A stretch of 64,000 nt of DNA from Mesorhizobium kowhaii (GCF_003253745.1 NZ_MZXV01000010.1:1-64000); one strand, 5' to 3'. Numbered from the stretch's first letter, positions 18,544-27,344 are shown. Numbers and translations are program-made. Notes: generated by a model from the sequence alone, not told the origin.

Positions 18544-19152
18544 ATGAAGAAGACGAGGGGCAAGCTGTTGCTGGTGGCAATGGCGATGCAGCTTTCCGCT
18601 TGGGGATCAGCATATGCCGCGGGACCGGCCTATATGCACACCGGCGGACGCACCACGCAGCCTGTTGGCCATTATGAATTCTGCCAGCGCATACCTGGCG
18701 AATGCAACGAAAGAACCCCCAAGGGCGCGCCGGTCGAACTGACCCGCAAATTGTGGGCGACGATCGTCAACATCAACAATTCGGTCAACACAAGGGTCAA
18801 GCCGCGCACCGACATGGAAAATTACGGTGTCGAGGAATACTGGGCCTATCCCGACAATGGCTATGGCGATTGCGAGGACTACGCGCTGGAAAAGCGTCGC
18901 GAATTGATGGATGCGGGCGTGCCGGTCGGCAATCTGCTGATGACGGTCGCACGCCAGCCGAATGGCGACGGCCACGCGGTGCTGACCGTGCGCACCAGCC
19001 TCGGGGAATTCATCCTCGATAATCTGGAAACCAAGGTGCTGTCCTGGACGGACACGGACTACACCTACCTCAAGCGCCAGTCAGATCAGAACTCTGGTGT
19101 TTGGGTGACGATCAACGACGGCCGCTCCGACGCGGTCGCCAGCGTCCGCTAA
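18544..19152 (+). CDS. Secreted transglutaminase-like cysteine peptidase (BTLCP family)
   Basis: A 202-residue exported protein with a signal peptide cleaved near AYA|AG (about residue 25). The catalytic triad of the bacterial transglutaminase-like cysteine proteinases is visible: Cys in YGDCEDYALEK, His in GDGHAVLTV, Asp in FILDNLE. The family includes LapG, which releases surface adhesins under cyclic di-GMP control, but many Rhizobiales members have no LapD partner and the substrate here is unknown. A PilZ gene lies just upstream behind a terminator. The ATG at 18544 gives a clean signal peptide; the frame extends 19 codons further upstream. Confidence 0.9.
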   Translation: MKKTRGKLLLVAMAMQLSAWGSAYAAGPAYMHTGGRTTQPVGHYEFCQRIPGECNERTPKGAPVELTRKLWATIVNINNSVNTRVKPRTDMENYGVEEYWAYPDNGYGDCEDYALEKRRELMDAGVPVGNLLMTVARQPNGDGHAVLTVRTSLGEFILDNLETKVLSWTDTDYTYLKRQSDQNSGVWVTINDGRSDAVASVR

Positions 19153-19243
19153 AACAGAGGTCAAGCGCGTCGCATGAATGCGACCGCTTCAGGAGAAACC
19201 CGGTCGAGTCCCCACCCTCCCCGTCCCCAACGACCGGGTCAAA

Positions 19244-19272
19244 GGAGCCGGCCCCGTCCCCGGGCCGGCTCC
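19244..19272 (+). terminator. GC-rich hairpin after the BTLCP gene
   Basis: GGAGCCGGCCC (19244-19254) and GGGCCGGCTCC (19262-19272) form a perfect eleven-base stem with a seven-base loop, 92 bases after the BTLCP stop. No U-run follows directly, so it may act as a terminator with Rho or as an mRNA end-stabilising structure. Confidence 0.5.
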
Positions 19273-19372
19273 GCCATTTCTGGCGGAGGCTCGCAGGTTC
19301 CGGGACGTCCCTTTCCACGGGCAGGAGATCGAGGCACTATAGGCCGTTGGTTTCGCCTTCTGGATCACGGCG

Positions 19373-19933
19373 ATGTTGGAAATCCCGGAAGATCGATGCG
19401 AGCGTCATCGCCTGTTCAAGGCTATCGACGATGCCTTCAAGGCCGGCGATTTCGAGGGCCTCGGCTTGGCCTTGGGCGGCTCGCCCGGCTGGTTCGACGA
19501 GCGCATGCCGTTCGAGTTCGGCCTCGGGCATCCGCTGGAATATGCGATCTATTGGAGCCCCGTCGGCTTCATCTCGACCTTGCTGGATGCGGGCTCGGAT
19601 CCGAATTATCAGGATCACGGTGGGTTTCCGGCGATCATTGCCGCGCTGTCCACCGACCGGGCCGACAGACTGGAAATCGTGCGGGTGCTGATCGAGGGTG
19701 GCGCCGACCCCAATATGCGGGGCGTGAACGACTGGACGCCGCTTCACTATTCAGTGGCCATCCGCAGTGTCGACGCGATCCGCCTGCTTTTGGCGGCGGG
19801 CGCCGACCCGGCGCTCGAAACCCGCATCGATGACGACAGGACAGCCGCCGAGGAAGCCGACATTGCCGGGTTTGAAGCCGGCGCTTCCTTGCTGCGCGAT
19901 GCGATGGCCAGGCGCAGATCTAACCGACAGTGA
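19373..19933 (+). CDS. Ankyrin repeat protein
   Basis: A 186-residue protein without signal peptide. At least three ankyrin-type repeats are visible: PLEYAIYWSPVGFISTLLDAGSDPN, then a repeat ending VRVLIEGGADPN, then WTPLHYSVAIRSVDAIRLLLAAGADPALE. They probably mediate protein binding; the partner is unknown. The ATG at 19373 is the first in frame. It stands alone between the peptidase gene and the convergent carbonic anhydrase gene. Confidence 0.85.
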   Translation: MLEIPEDRCERHRLFKAIDDAFKAGDFEGLGLALGGSPGWFDERMPFEFGLGHPLEYAIYWSPVGFISTLLDAGSDPNYQDHGGFPAIIAALSTDRADRLEIVRVLIEGGADPNMRGVNDWTPLHYSVAIRSVDAIRLLLAAGADPALETRIDDDRTAAEEADIAGFEAGASLLRDAMARRRSNRQ

Positions 19934-19972
19934 GTTGGTGCGCGATGAAACGACCGGCGGGCAAGGCTGGTC

Positions 19973-20500
19973 TCAAACCCTCTTCAATCCGGCCTTGAAG
20001 CGCTTGCCGTTGGCGACGTAATGCGCCGCCGAGCCGCGCAGTCTGGCAACGGCCGCCTCGTCCAGCACCCTGATCGCCTTGGCCGGCGAGCCGACGATCA
20101 GCGAATTGTCCGGAAATTCCTTGCCTTCGGTGACCAGCGCACCGGCGCCAACCAGCGAGTTCCTGCCGATCCTGGCGCCGTTCAGCACGATGGCGCCCAT
20201 GCCGATCAGGCTGTTGTCGCCGATCGTGCAGCCATGCAGCAAGGCGCGGTGGCCGATCGTGCAGCCTTGCCCGATGGTCAGCGGAAAGCCGCGATCGGTG
20301 TGCATGACCGTGTGTTCCTGCACATTGGTGTCGGCACCGATGACGATCGGCTCATTGTCGCCGCGGATGACTGCGCCAAACCAGAAGCCGGCATTGCGGC
20401 CGACCCGCACGTCGCCGATCAGCGTCGCATCGGGCGCGATCCAGTTTGAGTCCGCGTCCGCGAAGCTGGGCTCTGTTCCATCGATCGCATAAAGCGGCAT
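19973..20500 (-). CDS. Gamma carbonic anhydrase family protein
   Basis: A 175-residue left-handed beta-helix protein with hexapeptide repeats throughout. Candidate metal-ligand histidines appear in VQEHTVMHTD and IGHRALLHGC, as in gamma-class carbonic anhydrases and the related YrdA/PaaY/CaiE proteins. Whether it hydrates CO2 cannot be told from sequence. It ends near the convergent ankyrin gene; a small membrane protein gene lies upstream on the same strand 20 bp away. Confidence 0.9.
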   Translation of the reverse strand: MPLYAIDGTEPSFADADSNWIAPDATLIGDVRVGRNAGFWFGAVIRGDNEPIVIGADTNVQEHTVMHTDRGFPLTIGQGCTIGHRALLHGCTIGDNSLIGMGAIVLNGARIGRNSLVGAGALVTEGKEFPDNSLIVGSPAKAIRVLDEAAVARLRGSAAHYVANGKRFKAGLKRV

Positions 20501-20519
20501 TTTCGGTCTCCGAATCGTC

Positions 20520-20861
20520 TCAGGCTGGAAGGCTGGAGCCTAGGAGACCGATCGACCATGAGGCAATGGCAAGCACGACGACGCCCAGCGCCAGTGACCA
20601 GGCGATCGCCGTGCAGCCGCAGGACATCAGCGCCAAGGTCGAAATGCGGCGCTCACGCCGGGCATCGAGGGCGTCGTTGACCAGCATGAAGGGCCCGGCA
20701 CAAGCGGTGGCGAGCAGCGAGCGCAGCACATGCGACGGCGTCACGTAGGGCTCGGTGAAGGCGACCTTGCGGCCCGACACCAGTTCCATCATCGATCCAG
20801 CCAGCCCGCAGGCCGTCAGTCCGACGACAAAAGCGAATACGGTGAGTTCCAGCGGGCCCAT
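20520..20861 (-). CDS. Small membrane protein of unknown function
   Basis: A 113-residue protein with hydrophobic segments at about 5-25, 45-62 and 80-105, separated by a basic loop DALDARRERRIS. It resembles conserved small Rhizobiales membrane proteins but I cannot name the family with confidence. The ATG at 20861 is preferred over a GTG ten codons upstream. It precedes the carbonic anhydrase gene by 20 bp on the same strand and may be co-transcribed. Confidence 0.7.
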   Translation of the reverse strand: MGPLELTVFAFVVGLTACGLAGSMMELVSGRKVAFTEPYVTPSHVLRSLLATACAGPFMLVNDALDARRERRISTLALMSCGCTAIAWSLALGVVVLAIASWSIGLLGSSLPA

Positions 20862-20984
20862 CTTTACGTTCCATTTACCATGAAATTGCACAGTCGTTCC
20901 ATGGAGGCTGCAAGAGCCGTGCCGCGCGATGTGTGCCGCCCAAGGACACCCAAGGCGGACAGCAGCCTAGATCCGAGGACTGAG

Positions 20985-21716
20985 ATGAAGCAGGCAACGA
21001 TCGCCGACGGCCCCCAACTCACCGTGGTCGATTCCGTGCTGATGAAGCGGGTGTTCTACGCATTCGCGGCGCTGGCGCTGCTGTCGGTAGCGATCAGCGT
21101 TGGCGGCAAATGGTTCGGCCATTCGATCGCCATGGCCGGATACACCGACGACGCAACGATCCAGCAGGTGGTGATCGGCAACAATGTCATCGCCGTGCCG
21201 GCCAACGCCATCCGTTTCGCCCAGGCCCGGCGCGACGGCATCGCCTCGCGGCTCGACCTCTATCTGCGCTATCCCCAGATGGACGGCTACAGCGAGCCGG
21301 CCCGCGACGATTTCAATCACACGGGGGCAAGCAGAAACATCATCTTCCTGTCCCTCGAACAGCAGATGATGTCGCGCGACATGAGCGGCCGCTTCGCGCC
21401 GATCTACAGCGCGTTGATCACCCAACCCGGCATTGCGGGCCCCGGCGGCACGATGGTGTACGGCTTCAATGAGAAATCAGGCTACCTGAACGAGGTGCTG
21501 GTTGTCGGCAAGCGCCCCGGCAAGGACCCGTTCGTGGCCCGCTGCCTGAGCGGGCCGAGTGCCGAGGAATCGCTGGCGCCTTGCGAGCGCGACATCCACG
21601 TTGGCGAGGAACTCAGCCTCACCTATCGCTTCCCCAGGGAGTTTCTGGGCGATTGGCAGGCGCTCGACGCGGCTATCGCCACCGAGGCCGCGCGCTTCCT
21701 GAAGACAGGACATTAG
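20985..21716 (+). CDS. Exported membrane-anchored protein of unknown function
   Basis: A 243-residue protein with one N-terminal membrane segment (YAFAALALLSVAISVGG, about 23-39) and a periplasmic domain. The domain has the conserved-looking segments IPANAIRFAQARRDG-like VPANAIRFAQARRDG, SRLDLYLRYPQMDGY and LTYRFPREFL plus two cysteines about 16 residues apart. This pattern occurs in Rhizobiales proteins usually called exported or membrane-spanning, function unknown. The ATG at 20985 follows CGAGGACTG and gives the correct membrane topology; the frame is open much further upstream. Confidence 0.7.
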   Translation: MKQATIADGPQLTVVDSVLMKRVFYAFAALALLSVAISVGGKWFGHSIAMAGYTDDATIQQVVIGNNVIAVPANAIRFAQARRDGIASRLDLYLRYPQMDGYSEPARDDFNHTGASRNIIFLSLEQQMMSRDMSGRFAPIYSALITQPGIAGPGGTMVYGFNEKSGYLNEVLVVGKRPGKDPFVARCLSGPSAEESLAPCERDIHVGEELSLTYRFPREFLGDWQALDAAIATEAARFLKTGH

Positions 21717-21784
21717 GAAAGCTCGAGAGATCGGGCTGGCCGGCCGCATTCGAGGTGGAGCCGGCCGAGCGCAATATTGCTGGC

Positions 21785-21988
21785 TCAGGCCAGATCGATG
21801 TCGAGGATCGCCATCGAAAAATTGTAGTCGCCGTCGTCCTCGTCCTTGAAGACGATGCCGAGGAACTCGTCGCCGACATAGACCTCGGCCGAATCTTCCT
21901 TGCGCGGCCGTGCCTTGACCTCAAGCTTGGGGTTCTGGAAGACGCGCTTGAAATAGGCGTCCAGCTTTCTGATTTCGTCCGGCTTCAA
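21785..21988 (-). CDS. DUF3126 family protein
   Basis: A 67-residue cytoplasmic protein almost wholly covered by the DUF3126 domain: LKPDEIRKLDAYFKRVF, then VYVGDEFLGIVFKDEDDGDYNF. It is found across Rhizobiales and function is unknown. The TTG at 21988 is taken as start because GGAG lies seven bases upstream and the family begins there; the frame itself extends 19 codons further. It lies downstream of cysE on the same strand (153 bp gap), a neighbourhood seen in other rhizobia. Confidence 0.85.
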   Translation of the reverse strand: MKPDEIRKLDAYFKRVFQNPKLEVKARPRKEDSAEVYVGDEFLGIVFKDEDDGDYNFSMAILDIDLA

Positions 21989-22141
21989 CAGTCTTCTCCG
22001 ATCATCGGGCTTGCTCGATTGAACGCGCTTCTGGCACGTCGACAATGGCGATGTAAAGGCGAGCGGCCTGATAAGACGAGAACAACCGCCCGCTCCTGCC
22101 CCGCGGCCGGCAACCGGCCACAGGCAGTGGGCGGATGAAAA

Positions 22142-22990
22142 TCAGATGTCGAAGCTGACGACCTGGTCCATCGTCTGCGACGGCAGAAGCTGGTCCATCT
22201 GGCGCGACGGCTGATCGCAGCCGGTCTCGCCGACGACGCGGGCCGGCACGCCGGCAACCGTCTTGTTGTGCGGTACGGGCGATAGCACCACCGAGCCTGC
22301 CGCGATCTTCGAGCAATGGCCGATTTCGATGTTGCCGAGGATCTTGGCGCCGGCGCCGATCAGCACACCGTAGCGGATCTTGGGGTGACGGTCGCCGCCG
22401 GCCTTGCCGGTTCCGCCCAGCGTCACGCCGTGAAGGATCGACACATCATCCTCGATGACCGCGGTCTCGCCGACGACGAGGCCGGTGGCATGGTCGATGA
22501 AGATGCCCTTGCCGATGCGGGCGGCCGGGTTGATGTCGGTCTGGAAGACCGAGGACGAGCGGCTCTGCAGGTAGAGCGCGAAATCCTTGCGGCCCTGGTT
22601 CCACAGCCAATGCGCCAGCCGGTGGGTCTGGATGGCATGAAAGCCCTTGAAATAGAGCACCGGCATGATGAAGCGGTCGCAGGCCGGATCGCGATCGTAA
22701 TAGGCCTGGATGTCGACACGCACGGTCGTCGGCCAGTCCTTGTCGTCGGCCAGCATCGACTTGAAGGTCTGGCGGATGAGATCGGAGCCGATATCCTGAT
22801 GGTCGAGCCGCTCGGCCAGCCGATGGATGACCGCTTCTTCCAGGCTGTCCTGGTTGAGGATGGTCGAATAGAGGAACGCGGCAAGCAGCGGGTCGCGGTT
22901 GACCGCTTCCATCGCCTCGTCGCGGATCGCGCGCCAGATCGGGTCGACCGGCTGCAATGCGCTGTGTCGGGAAATGCTGATGCTGTTCAT
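22142..22990 (-). CDS. cysE: Serine O-acetyltransferase
   Basis: Acetylates L-serine with acetyl-CoA to O-acetylserine, the carbon skeleton for cysteine. The 282-residue product has the N-terminal helical SATase domain (DPIWRAIRDEAMEAVNRDPL, SLEEAVIHRLAERL) and a C-terminal hexapeptide beta-helix with the active-site segment FIDHATGLVVGETAVIEDDV and GAGAKILGNIEIG. It acts in the cytoplasm, normally as a hexamer that binds cysteine synthase through its C-terminal tail. The tail here ends in VVSFDI, with the expected terminal isoleucine. The ATG at 22990 gives the normal family start. Confidence 0.96.
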   Translation of the reverse strand: MNSISISRHSALQPVDPIWRAIRDEAMEAVNRDPLLAAFLYSTILNQDSLEEAVIHRLAERLDHQDIGSDLIRQTFKSMLADDKDWPTTVRVDIQAYYDRDPACDRFIMPVLYFKGFHAIQTHRLAHWLWNQGRKDFALYLQSRSSSVFQTDINPAARIGKGIFIDHATGLVVGETAVIEDDVSILHGVTLGGTGKAGGDRHPKIRYGVLIGAGAKILGNIEIGHCSKIAAGSVVLSPVPHNKTVAGVPARVVGETGCDQPSRQMDQLLPSQTMDQVVSFDI

Positions 22991-23137
22991 CGCCGTCTCG
23001 TCCTGCGTCCTGCCGGGCTTGCCTGTTGTGCTTGCCTGTTGTCCGGCCGCACATATAAGCCAGATCATAGCACGATTGAACTCAATTTTCCTTAGTGCTG
23101 TGTCAAATGGATTTGGTTCGCGGGAATTCAAGCAGCC

Positions 23138-23209
23138 ATGGAAAACGAACCCTTGATCGACGAGGCGCTGAAAAGCGAGCTTTCCGGCCTGACCGGGCGG
23201 AAGGCGTAG
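23138..23209 (+). pseudogene. Duplicated 5' end of the HD-domain gene at 24108-24749
   Basis: Starting at this ATG, the first 44 bases match 24147-24190 with a single substitution, giving MENEPLIDEALKSELS; the match then breaks and the frame stops at 23209. It is a direct repeat of the start of the downstream gene, left on the far side of the VOC gene. It cannot make a functional protein. See findings for the interpretation as a scar of gene insertion. Confidence 0.85.
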
Positions 23210-23276
23210 CGATCTGGTGGCCGGCAAGCTCAAGCTCACCGCGACGTCGATGACACCGCGCTGCGATGGCCGCTGT

Positions 23277-23936
23277 TCAAGTCGGCAGTGGCTTGCCGGC
23301 CTGTTCCGCTACCATGTATTCGGCGTACCAGTCGGGCCAGTTCTCATCCCTCTGTCCGCCGGTTCGCTCCTCGTGCTCGCCATGCGCGGCAGCCGCACGC
23401 CGCAACCCGGCGGCAAGCTCGGTCGACGAGGTGAATGTCGTGTCGTGGGCATCCACGCGCCCAGGCAATCGCTGGGTGATCTCCTGCAGCAGCCAGCTGT
23501 TGCCGTCCGGGTCGCTGAACGAGGCATAGGAGGAATAACTGCGCCCCTCCGGATGTCTGCCGCTGATCGGCGGCTGCCCAGGGCCCGCACGATGAAATAC
23601 CTCGCTCGCATCGACCCCGCGCGCCACCAGTTCGGCACGCGCCGCCTCGATATCGGACACAACGAGATAAAGTCCCTTTGCCGAACCTGGCGCGGCGGTC
23701 GTGAGCCCCTTGCCGAAATGGATCGAGCAAGGTGAACCCGGAGGCGTGAACTGCACGACCCGAAACGCATCGCCAACGACGAAGTCGGCGTCGAGCCTCC
23801 AACCCAGGCCACCATAAAAACGCTTGGCCCGATCGGCATCTGAAACGGAAATGATGACGGCCTCGAGCTTCATGTCGATAGTCCCCGGTCTAGGGGTCTC
23901 GGTAGCGGTCTCGTTACGCTGCTGGGTACTGGTCAT
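23277..23936 (-). CDS. VOC superfamily (glyoxalase/dioxygenase-like) protein
   Basis: A 219-residue protein with one vicinal oxygen chelate domain (about residues 22-160): MKLEAVIISVSDADRAKRFY, FTPPGSPCSIHFGKG, KGLYLVVSDIEAARAELVARG and SFSDPDGNSWLLQEI. The C-terminal 50 residues are charged, histidine-containing and unusual for the family; several actinobacterial-type VOC proteins carry similar tails. The function may be metal-dependent detoxification, substrate unknown. The gene is bracketed by a partial copy of its neighbour, which suggests it was inserted here. Confidence 0.85.
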   Translation of the reverse strand: MTSTQQRNETATETPRPGTIDMKLEAVIISVSDADRAKRFYGGLGWRLDADFVVGDAFRVVQFTPPGSPCSIHFGKGLTTAAPGSAKGLYLVVSDIEAARAELVARGVDASEVFHRAGPGQPPISGRHPEGRSYSSYASFSDPDGNSWLLQEITQRLPGRVDAHDTTFTSSTELAAGLRRAAAAHGEHEERTGGQRDENWPDWYAEYMVAEQAGKPLPT

Positions 23937-24107
23937 GTCAAGGCTCCTTGGGTTTGCGTGCTTTGAAAATGACAACATGCGTCCTGGCGGGTGACCGCGC
24001 GGATCCTGCTCATGCCAAGGAGCTTCCCGCCGTCATGCGATTTGGTCAATCGGGTGCGGCACCATGACTCCCTCGCTGCCTTCCGCTGTGTCGTGTTTTA
24101 GCCCAGG

Positions 24108-24749
24108 ATGCCGGGACTATTTCATTGGGTGGATCTGGACGCCGCCATGGAAAACGAACCCTTGATCGACAAGGCGCTGAAAAGCGAGCTCTCAGCGCTC
24201 TACAAGGCCAAAGGCCGCCACTATCACAACCTTGCCCATATCGAGGCGATGCTGGCGCTCGCAGGCGACTATCGAGGGTTGCTCGGCGATGCCGAAGCCG
24301 TCCAGGCGGCGATCTGGTTCCATGATGCCATCTATGACAGCAAGGCCAAGGACAACGAGGCGCAAAGTGCCGCCCTTGCCGAGAAAAAGCTCGCGGGCCG
24401 CGCTGAAGCCGGGCGCCTCGACCGCATCTCGGCGATGATCGTCGCTACCGCCACGCACCAACTGCCGTTGTTTGACGACGCGACGGCCGTACGGGACGCC
24501 GGTCTTTTCCTCGACATGGATCTGTCGATCCTGGGGGCTAAGCCGGACGCCTTCGATGCTTATGAACGCGCCGTGCGGCGCGAGTATCATTGGGTGGAGG
24601 AGCCGATGTGGCGGACCGGCCGCAGCGCGGTCCTGAAGAATTTCCTCGCCCGCCCGCACATGTTCCACACCGAAGAGTTTCGCCAGCGCTTCGAACCACA
24701 GGCCAGACTGAACATGGCGCGGTCGCTGGCGGCTCTCACCACAGGCTAA
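24108..24749 (+). CDS. HD-domain predicted metal-dependent hydrolase
   Basis: A 213-residue soluble protein often annotated in rhizobia as an NMDAR2C-subunit-like protein. It has the signature of the HD superfamily: RHYHNLAHIEAML, then AIWFHDAIYDSKAKDNE (the HD pair) and FLDMDLSILGAKP with the late aspartate. It probably hydrolyses a phosphate ester; the substrate is unknown. The start is uncertain: the ATG at 24147 (MENEPLID) is where the duplicated copy at 23138 begins to match and may be the true start. Neither start has a strong ribosome binding site. Confidence 0.85.
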   Translation: MPGLFHWVDLDAAMENEPLIDKALKSELSALYKAKGRHYHNLAHIEAMLALAGDYRGLLGDAEAVQAAIWFHDAIYDSKAKDNEAQSAALAEKKLAGRAEAGRLDRISAMIVATATHQLPLFDDATAVRDAGLFLDMDLSILGAKPDAFDAYERAVRREYHWVEEPMWRTGRSAVLKNFLARPHMFHTEEFRQRFEPQARLNMARSLAALTTG

Positions 24750-24755
24750 GAGCAA

Positions 24756-25127
24756 TCAGGTAAAAGCGCCAATCGTCGACGCCATTGCTGCTAGGAGAAC
24801 CAGCCCTGCCATCACCGACAGGCCGTTGAGCACGATCCCCAGAAGGCCAAACGCACGATTGTCATTCGAACGCACGAGCGCCATCACGCCGAAAACCGCG
24901 CCGGTGATATGCGCCAGCGGTGCGGCGAGCAAAAATACCGCCATGAAGAAAACCGTGCCGATGTTCTGGGCCAGCTGCGACGCGTCGCTCGGCATCGCCA
25001 CCAGGATGGTCATCGCAATCGCCCCTGCAGCGAAGGCTGCCAGCGCCAGGATGACGGAACGTTTGCCGAGGTTACCCTGCGCGACCGCACCCGGTATGGC
25101 GGCCGCGCTTCTCCCCCATTGTGCCAC
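24756..25127 (-). CDS. Small membrane protein of unknown function
   Basis: A 123-residue protein with three clear transmembrane helices (about 25-43, 57-82 and 97-118) and a short hydrophilic N-terminus. The loop VRSNDNRAFGLLGIVLNGLSVM resembles small DUF4190-like membrane proteins, but I do not assign a family firmly. It ends convergently with the HD gene six bases away and lies 27 bp downstream of the alpha/beta hydrolase gene on the same strand. Confidence 0.7.
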   Translation of the reverse strand: MAQWGRSAAAIPGAVAQGNLGKRSVILALAAFAAGAIAMTILVAMPSDASQLAQNIGTVFFMAVFLLAAPLAHITGAVFGVMALVRSNDNRAFGLLGIVLNGLSVMAGLVLLAAMASTIGAFT

Positions 25128-25154
25128 TATTGCCCGCTCCCCGTCGCCGTCCGC

Positions 25155-25922
25155 TCAGAGCGGATTTTCGGCATAGAACTCCAACACGCGTTGCTTGAAG
25201 GTCTTGTCCCCGACCGCCAGCATATGGTCCCGGCCCTCGATGTGAAAGGCCCTGGCGTTCGGCATCAATGCCGCGAGTTCATCGGGCGAACCGCCAATGT
25301 CGTCCGTCGTGCCGACGGCGATCAGCGTCGGCTGGGCGATGCGCGCAATATCGTCCTCGCTCAGCAATTCTCGCGACCTGGCGATACAGGCGGCCAGCGC
25401 CCGGCGGTCGCTGCGGGTCTGGTCGGCGAAGGCGCGAAACGATCGGCCGCGCGGATGACTGGTCGCCGCTGGATCGTCGGCAAGGAGGGCCGCGGCGATC
25501 GGATCCCAGTCGCCGACGCCGTCGATCATGCCGATGCCGAGACCGCCGAAAACCAGCGTCGCCACCTTGTCCGGATCGGACAGCGCCAGGAACGCCGCGA
25601 TGCGCGCGCCCATCGAATAGCCCATGACATGGGCGCGCTCTATGCCGAGATGGCCAAGCAAGGCGGCGGCATCCGAAGCCATCTTGACCGGCGTGTAATC
25701 GGCCTCGTCATAACTCTTCGACGACGAACCGTGGCCGCGATTGTCGAAGGCGATGGCGCGGTAACCGGCATCGTTCAGCGTCTTGAACCAGCCCGGCGAT
25801 ACCCAATTGACATAGTGGGTCGAGGCAAAGCCATGGATCATCATCACCGGATCGCCTTCACCCGATGCGGGCTGGCGGTCGAGGAAGGCAAGATCGAAGC
25901 CGTCATGGGAAAAAAACTGCAT
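25155..25922 (-). CDS. Alpha/beta hydrolase
   Basis: A 255-residue serine hydrolase. The oxyanion segment VMMIHGFAST, FDNRGHGSS, nucleophile elbow GYSMGARIA, late acid TDDIGGSPDE and catalytic histidine in GRDHMLAVGDK are all visible. No substrate can be predicted. It belongs to a minus-strand series: cold-shock gene, DUF192 gene, this gene and a small membrane protein gene, with gaps of 20-30 bases, so the four may be transcribed together. Confidence 0.93.
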   Translation of the reverse strand: MQFFSHDGFDLAFLDRQPASGEGDPVMMIHGFASTHYVNWVSPGWFKTLNDAGYRAIAFDNRGHGSSSKSYDEADYTPVKMASDAAALLGHLGIERAHVMGYSMGARIAAFLALSDPDKVATLVFGGLGIGMIDGVGDWDPIAAALLADDPAATSHPRGRSFRAFADQTRSDRRALAACIARSRELLSEDDIARIAQPTLIAVGTTDDIGGSPDELAALMPNARAFHIEGRDHMLAVGDKTFKQRVLEFYAENPL

Positions 25923-25942
25923 CGGTTATCCCGCTCGCACGC

Positions 25943-26506
25943 TCAACCGGCACCACCGTTGGGCGCATCGCCATTGTCGGATGGCGGCACGCCCGGACCA
26001 GACGCCGTGCCAACGGCCGGATGGCGCAACAGGTCGCCATATTCGATGCCGTTCCTGGCGGCGGTGCCAGCTTTGAGCTCGAGCACGAAACGCACTGGCA
26101 CACCAGGCGAAATGATGGCCTCGGATTGCGGCTCGCCATGCTTGATCGCCCGGATCTTGCCATCCTGGCCGACGAAAATCAGGTCCAGCGGCATCGGCGT
26201 GTTCTGCATCCAGAAGCTGACCTGCTGCTGGATCTCGAAGACGAACAACATGCCATGGTCGTCCGCCATGTCCTGGCGGTACATCAGCCCAGCCTCGCGC
26301 TCCGCGGCCGTGTTGGCGACTTCGATGGAAAAAGAACGATCGCCGCCTTTCGTCACCACAACCAGCGGCGCCGGATCGACCGGAAGGATCATCGCCCGGC
26401 TGTCAGCCGCGGTCGGTCGGTCGGAATAGAAGTAAGCACCTGCGGCCACGACCACGGCGACAATGGCGCACACCACACCCGCCGTCAGCCAGTTCCTGTG
26501 AGCCAT
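25943..26506 (-). CDS. Exported DUF192 family protein
   Basis: A 187-residue protein with an N-terminal signal or anchor helix (residues 7-27) and the DUF192 beta-barrel domain: FSIEVANTAAEREAGLMYRQ, GMLFVFEIQQQVSFWMQNTPMPLDLIFV and GVPVRFVLELKAGTA. The C-terminal tail (about 160-187) is Gly/Pro-rich. DUF192 proteins are widespread and periplasmic, with no known activity. It lies 24 bp after the double cold-shock gene; this pair is conserved in many Rhizobiales. Confidence 0.92.
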   Translation of the reverse strand: MAHRNWLTAGVVCAIVAVVVAAGAYFYSDRPTAADSRAMILPVDPAPLVVVTKGGDRSFSIEVANTAAEREAGLMYRQDMADDHGMLFVFEIQQQVSFWMQNTPMPLDLIFVGQDGKIRAIKHGEPQSEAIISPGVPVRFVLELKAGTAARNGIEYGDLLRHPAVGTASGPGVPPSDNGDAPNGGAG

Positions 26507-26530
26507 TCAAAGTCCTCGACCGAAATCGTC

Positions 26531-27127
26531 CTAGTGCGAAACCGGCAAGGTGCCCATATCGGGGTGAATTTCGGCAGCCATAAGGCCTTTGTCGCCGCGT
26601 CCAAAACGAACCAGCACGACCTGCCCCGGCCGAAGCTCAGTGATGCCGTAACGGCGCAAGGTCTCCATGTGGACGAAGATGTCCTCGGTGCCCTCGCCGC
26701 GGGTGAGAAAACCAAACCCTTTGGTGCGGTTGAACCATTTTACCAAAGCGCGTTCGAGGCCGCTTTCCGGCGTCACCGCGATATGAGTGCGCTGCTCCTG
26801 CATTTCGGCCGGATGGACCGCCGTGGTGACGTCCATCGAGAGCACCCGGAAGGCTTGCAATCCGCGATCGCCATGCTTGACGAGGCAGACCACGCGCGCG
26901 CCCTCCAAAGCCGTCTGGAAGCCGTCCTTTCGAAGACATGTCACATGGAGGAGGATATCGCCTGAAATGCCGTCATCCGGGAGGATGAAACCGTAGCCCT
27001 TGGCCACATCGAACCACTTGATGGCGCCGGCAATTTCGAGCAGATCGGCAGCATCGCCGCCTTCGTCACGATGCAAGGCGTCGTCAAGGGTTGCGTCCCG
27101 CCCCGTCAAAGAGGCCTTTTCCCCCAT
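26531..27127 (-). CDS. Cold-shock protein with two CSD domains
   Basis: A 198-residue RNA/DNA-binding protein with two cold-shock domains. The first spans about residues 32-100, with [19 protein letters not shown] and DILLHVTCL. The second spans about 125-193, with [19 protein letters not shown] and [13 protein letters not shown]. Both RNP1 cores (KGYGFI, KGFGFL) and RNP2-like motifs are intact. Double-CSD proteins of this kind are typical of alphaproteobacteria, where they act as nucleic-acid chaperones. The ATG at 27127 is preceded by a G-rich Shine-Dalgarno at seven bases. Confidence 0.94.
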   Translation of the reverse strand: MGEKASLTGRDATLDDALHRDEGGDAADLLEIAGAIKWFDVAKGYGFILPDDGISGDILLHVTCLRKDGFQTALEGARVVCLVKHGDRGLQAFRVLSMDVTTAVHPAEMQEQRTHIAVTPESGLERALVKWFNRTKGFGFLTRGEGTEDIFVHMETLRRYGITELRPGQVVLVRFGRGDKGLMAAEIHPDMGTLPVSH

Positions 27128-27344
27128 AAGAATGCCCCCTTTTTTCAAGAACACCGCAACTGATTCTTGATACTAGATTAACACCGCGGCTTCCGGTGAG
27201 TGCAAGACCTGACGTGCCTTTTTTCACGGTTCATTGGGGGAATACCGGATTTGTTCTTTGCCGGCATTGCGCAGTGCCGAACGATTGCCCTTTGACCGGG
27301 TCGACCCTATGTTGCGCCGCAACGCAATTTATCGAGGAAATCAC

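Noticed and set aside
23190..23276. Further gene remnant between the duplicated HD-gene start and the VOC gene
   Set aside because: Short frames such as VAGKLKLTATSMTPRC do not match the HD gene or any neighbour.
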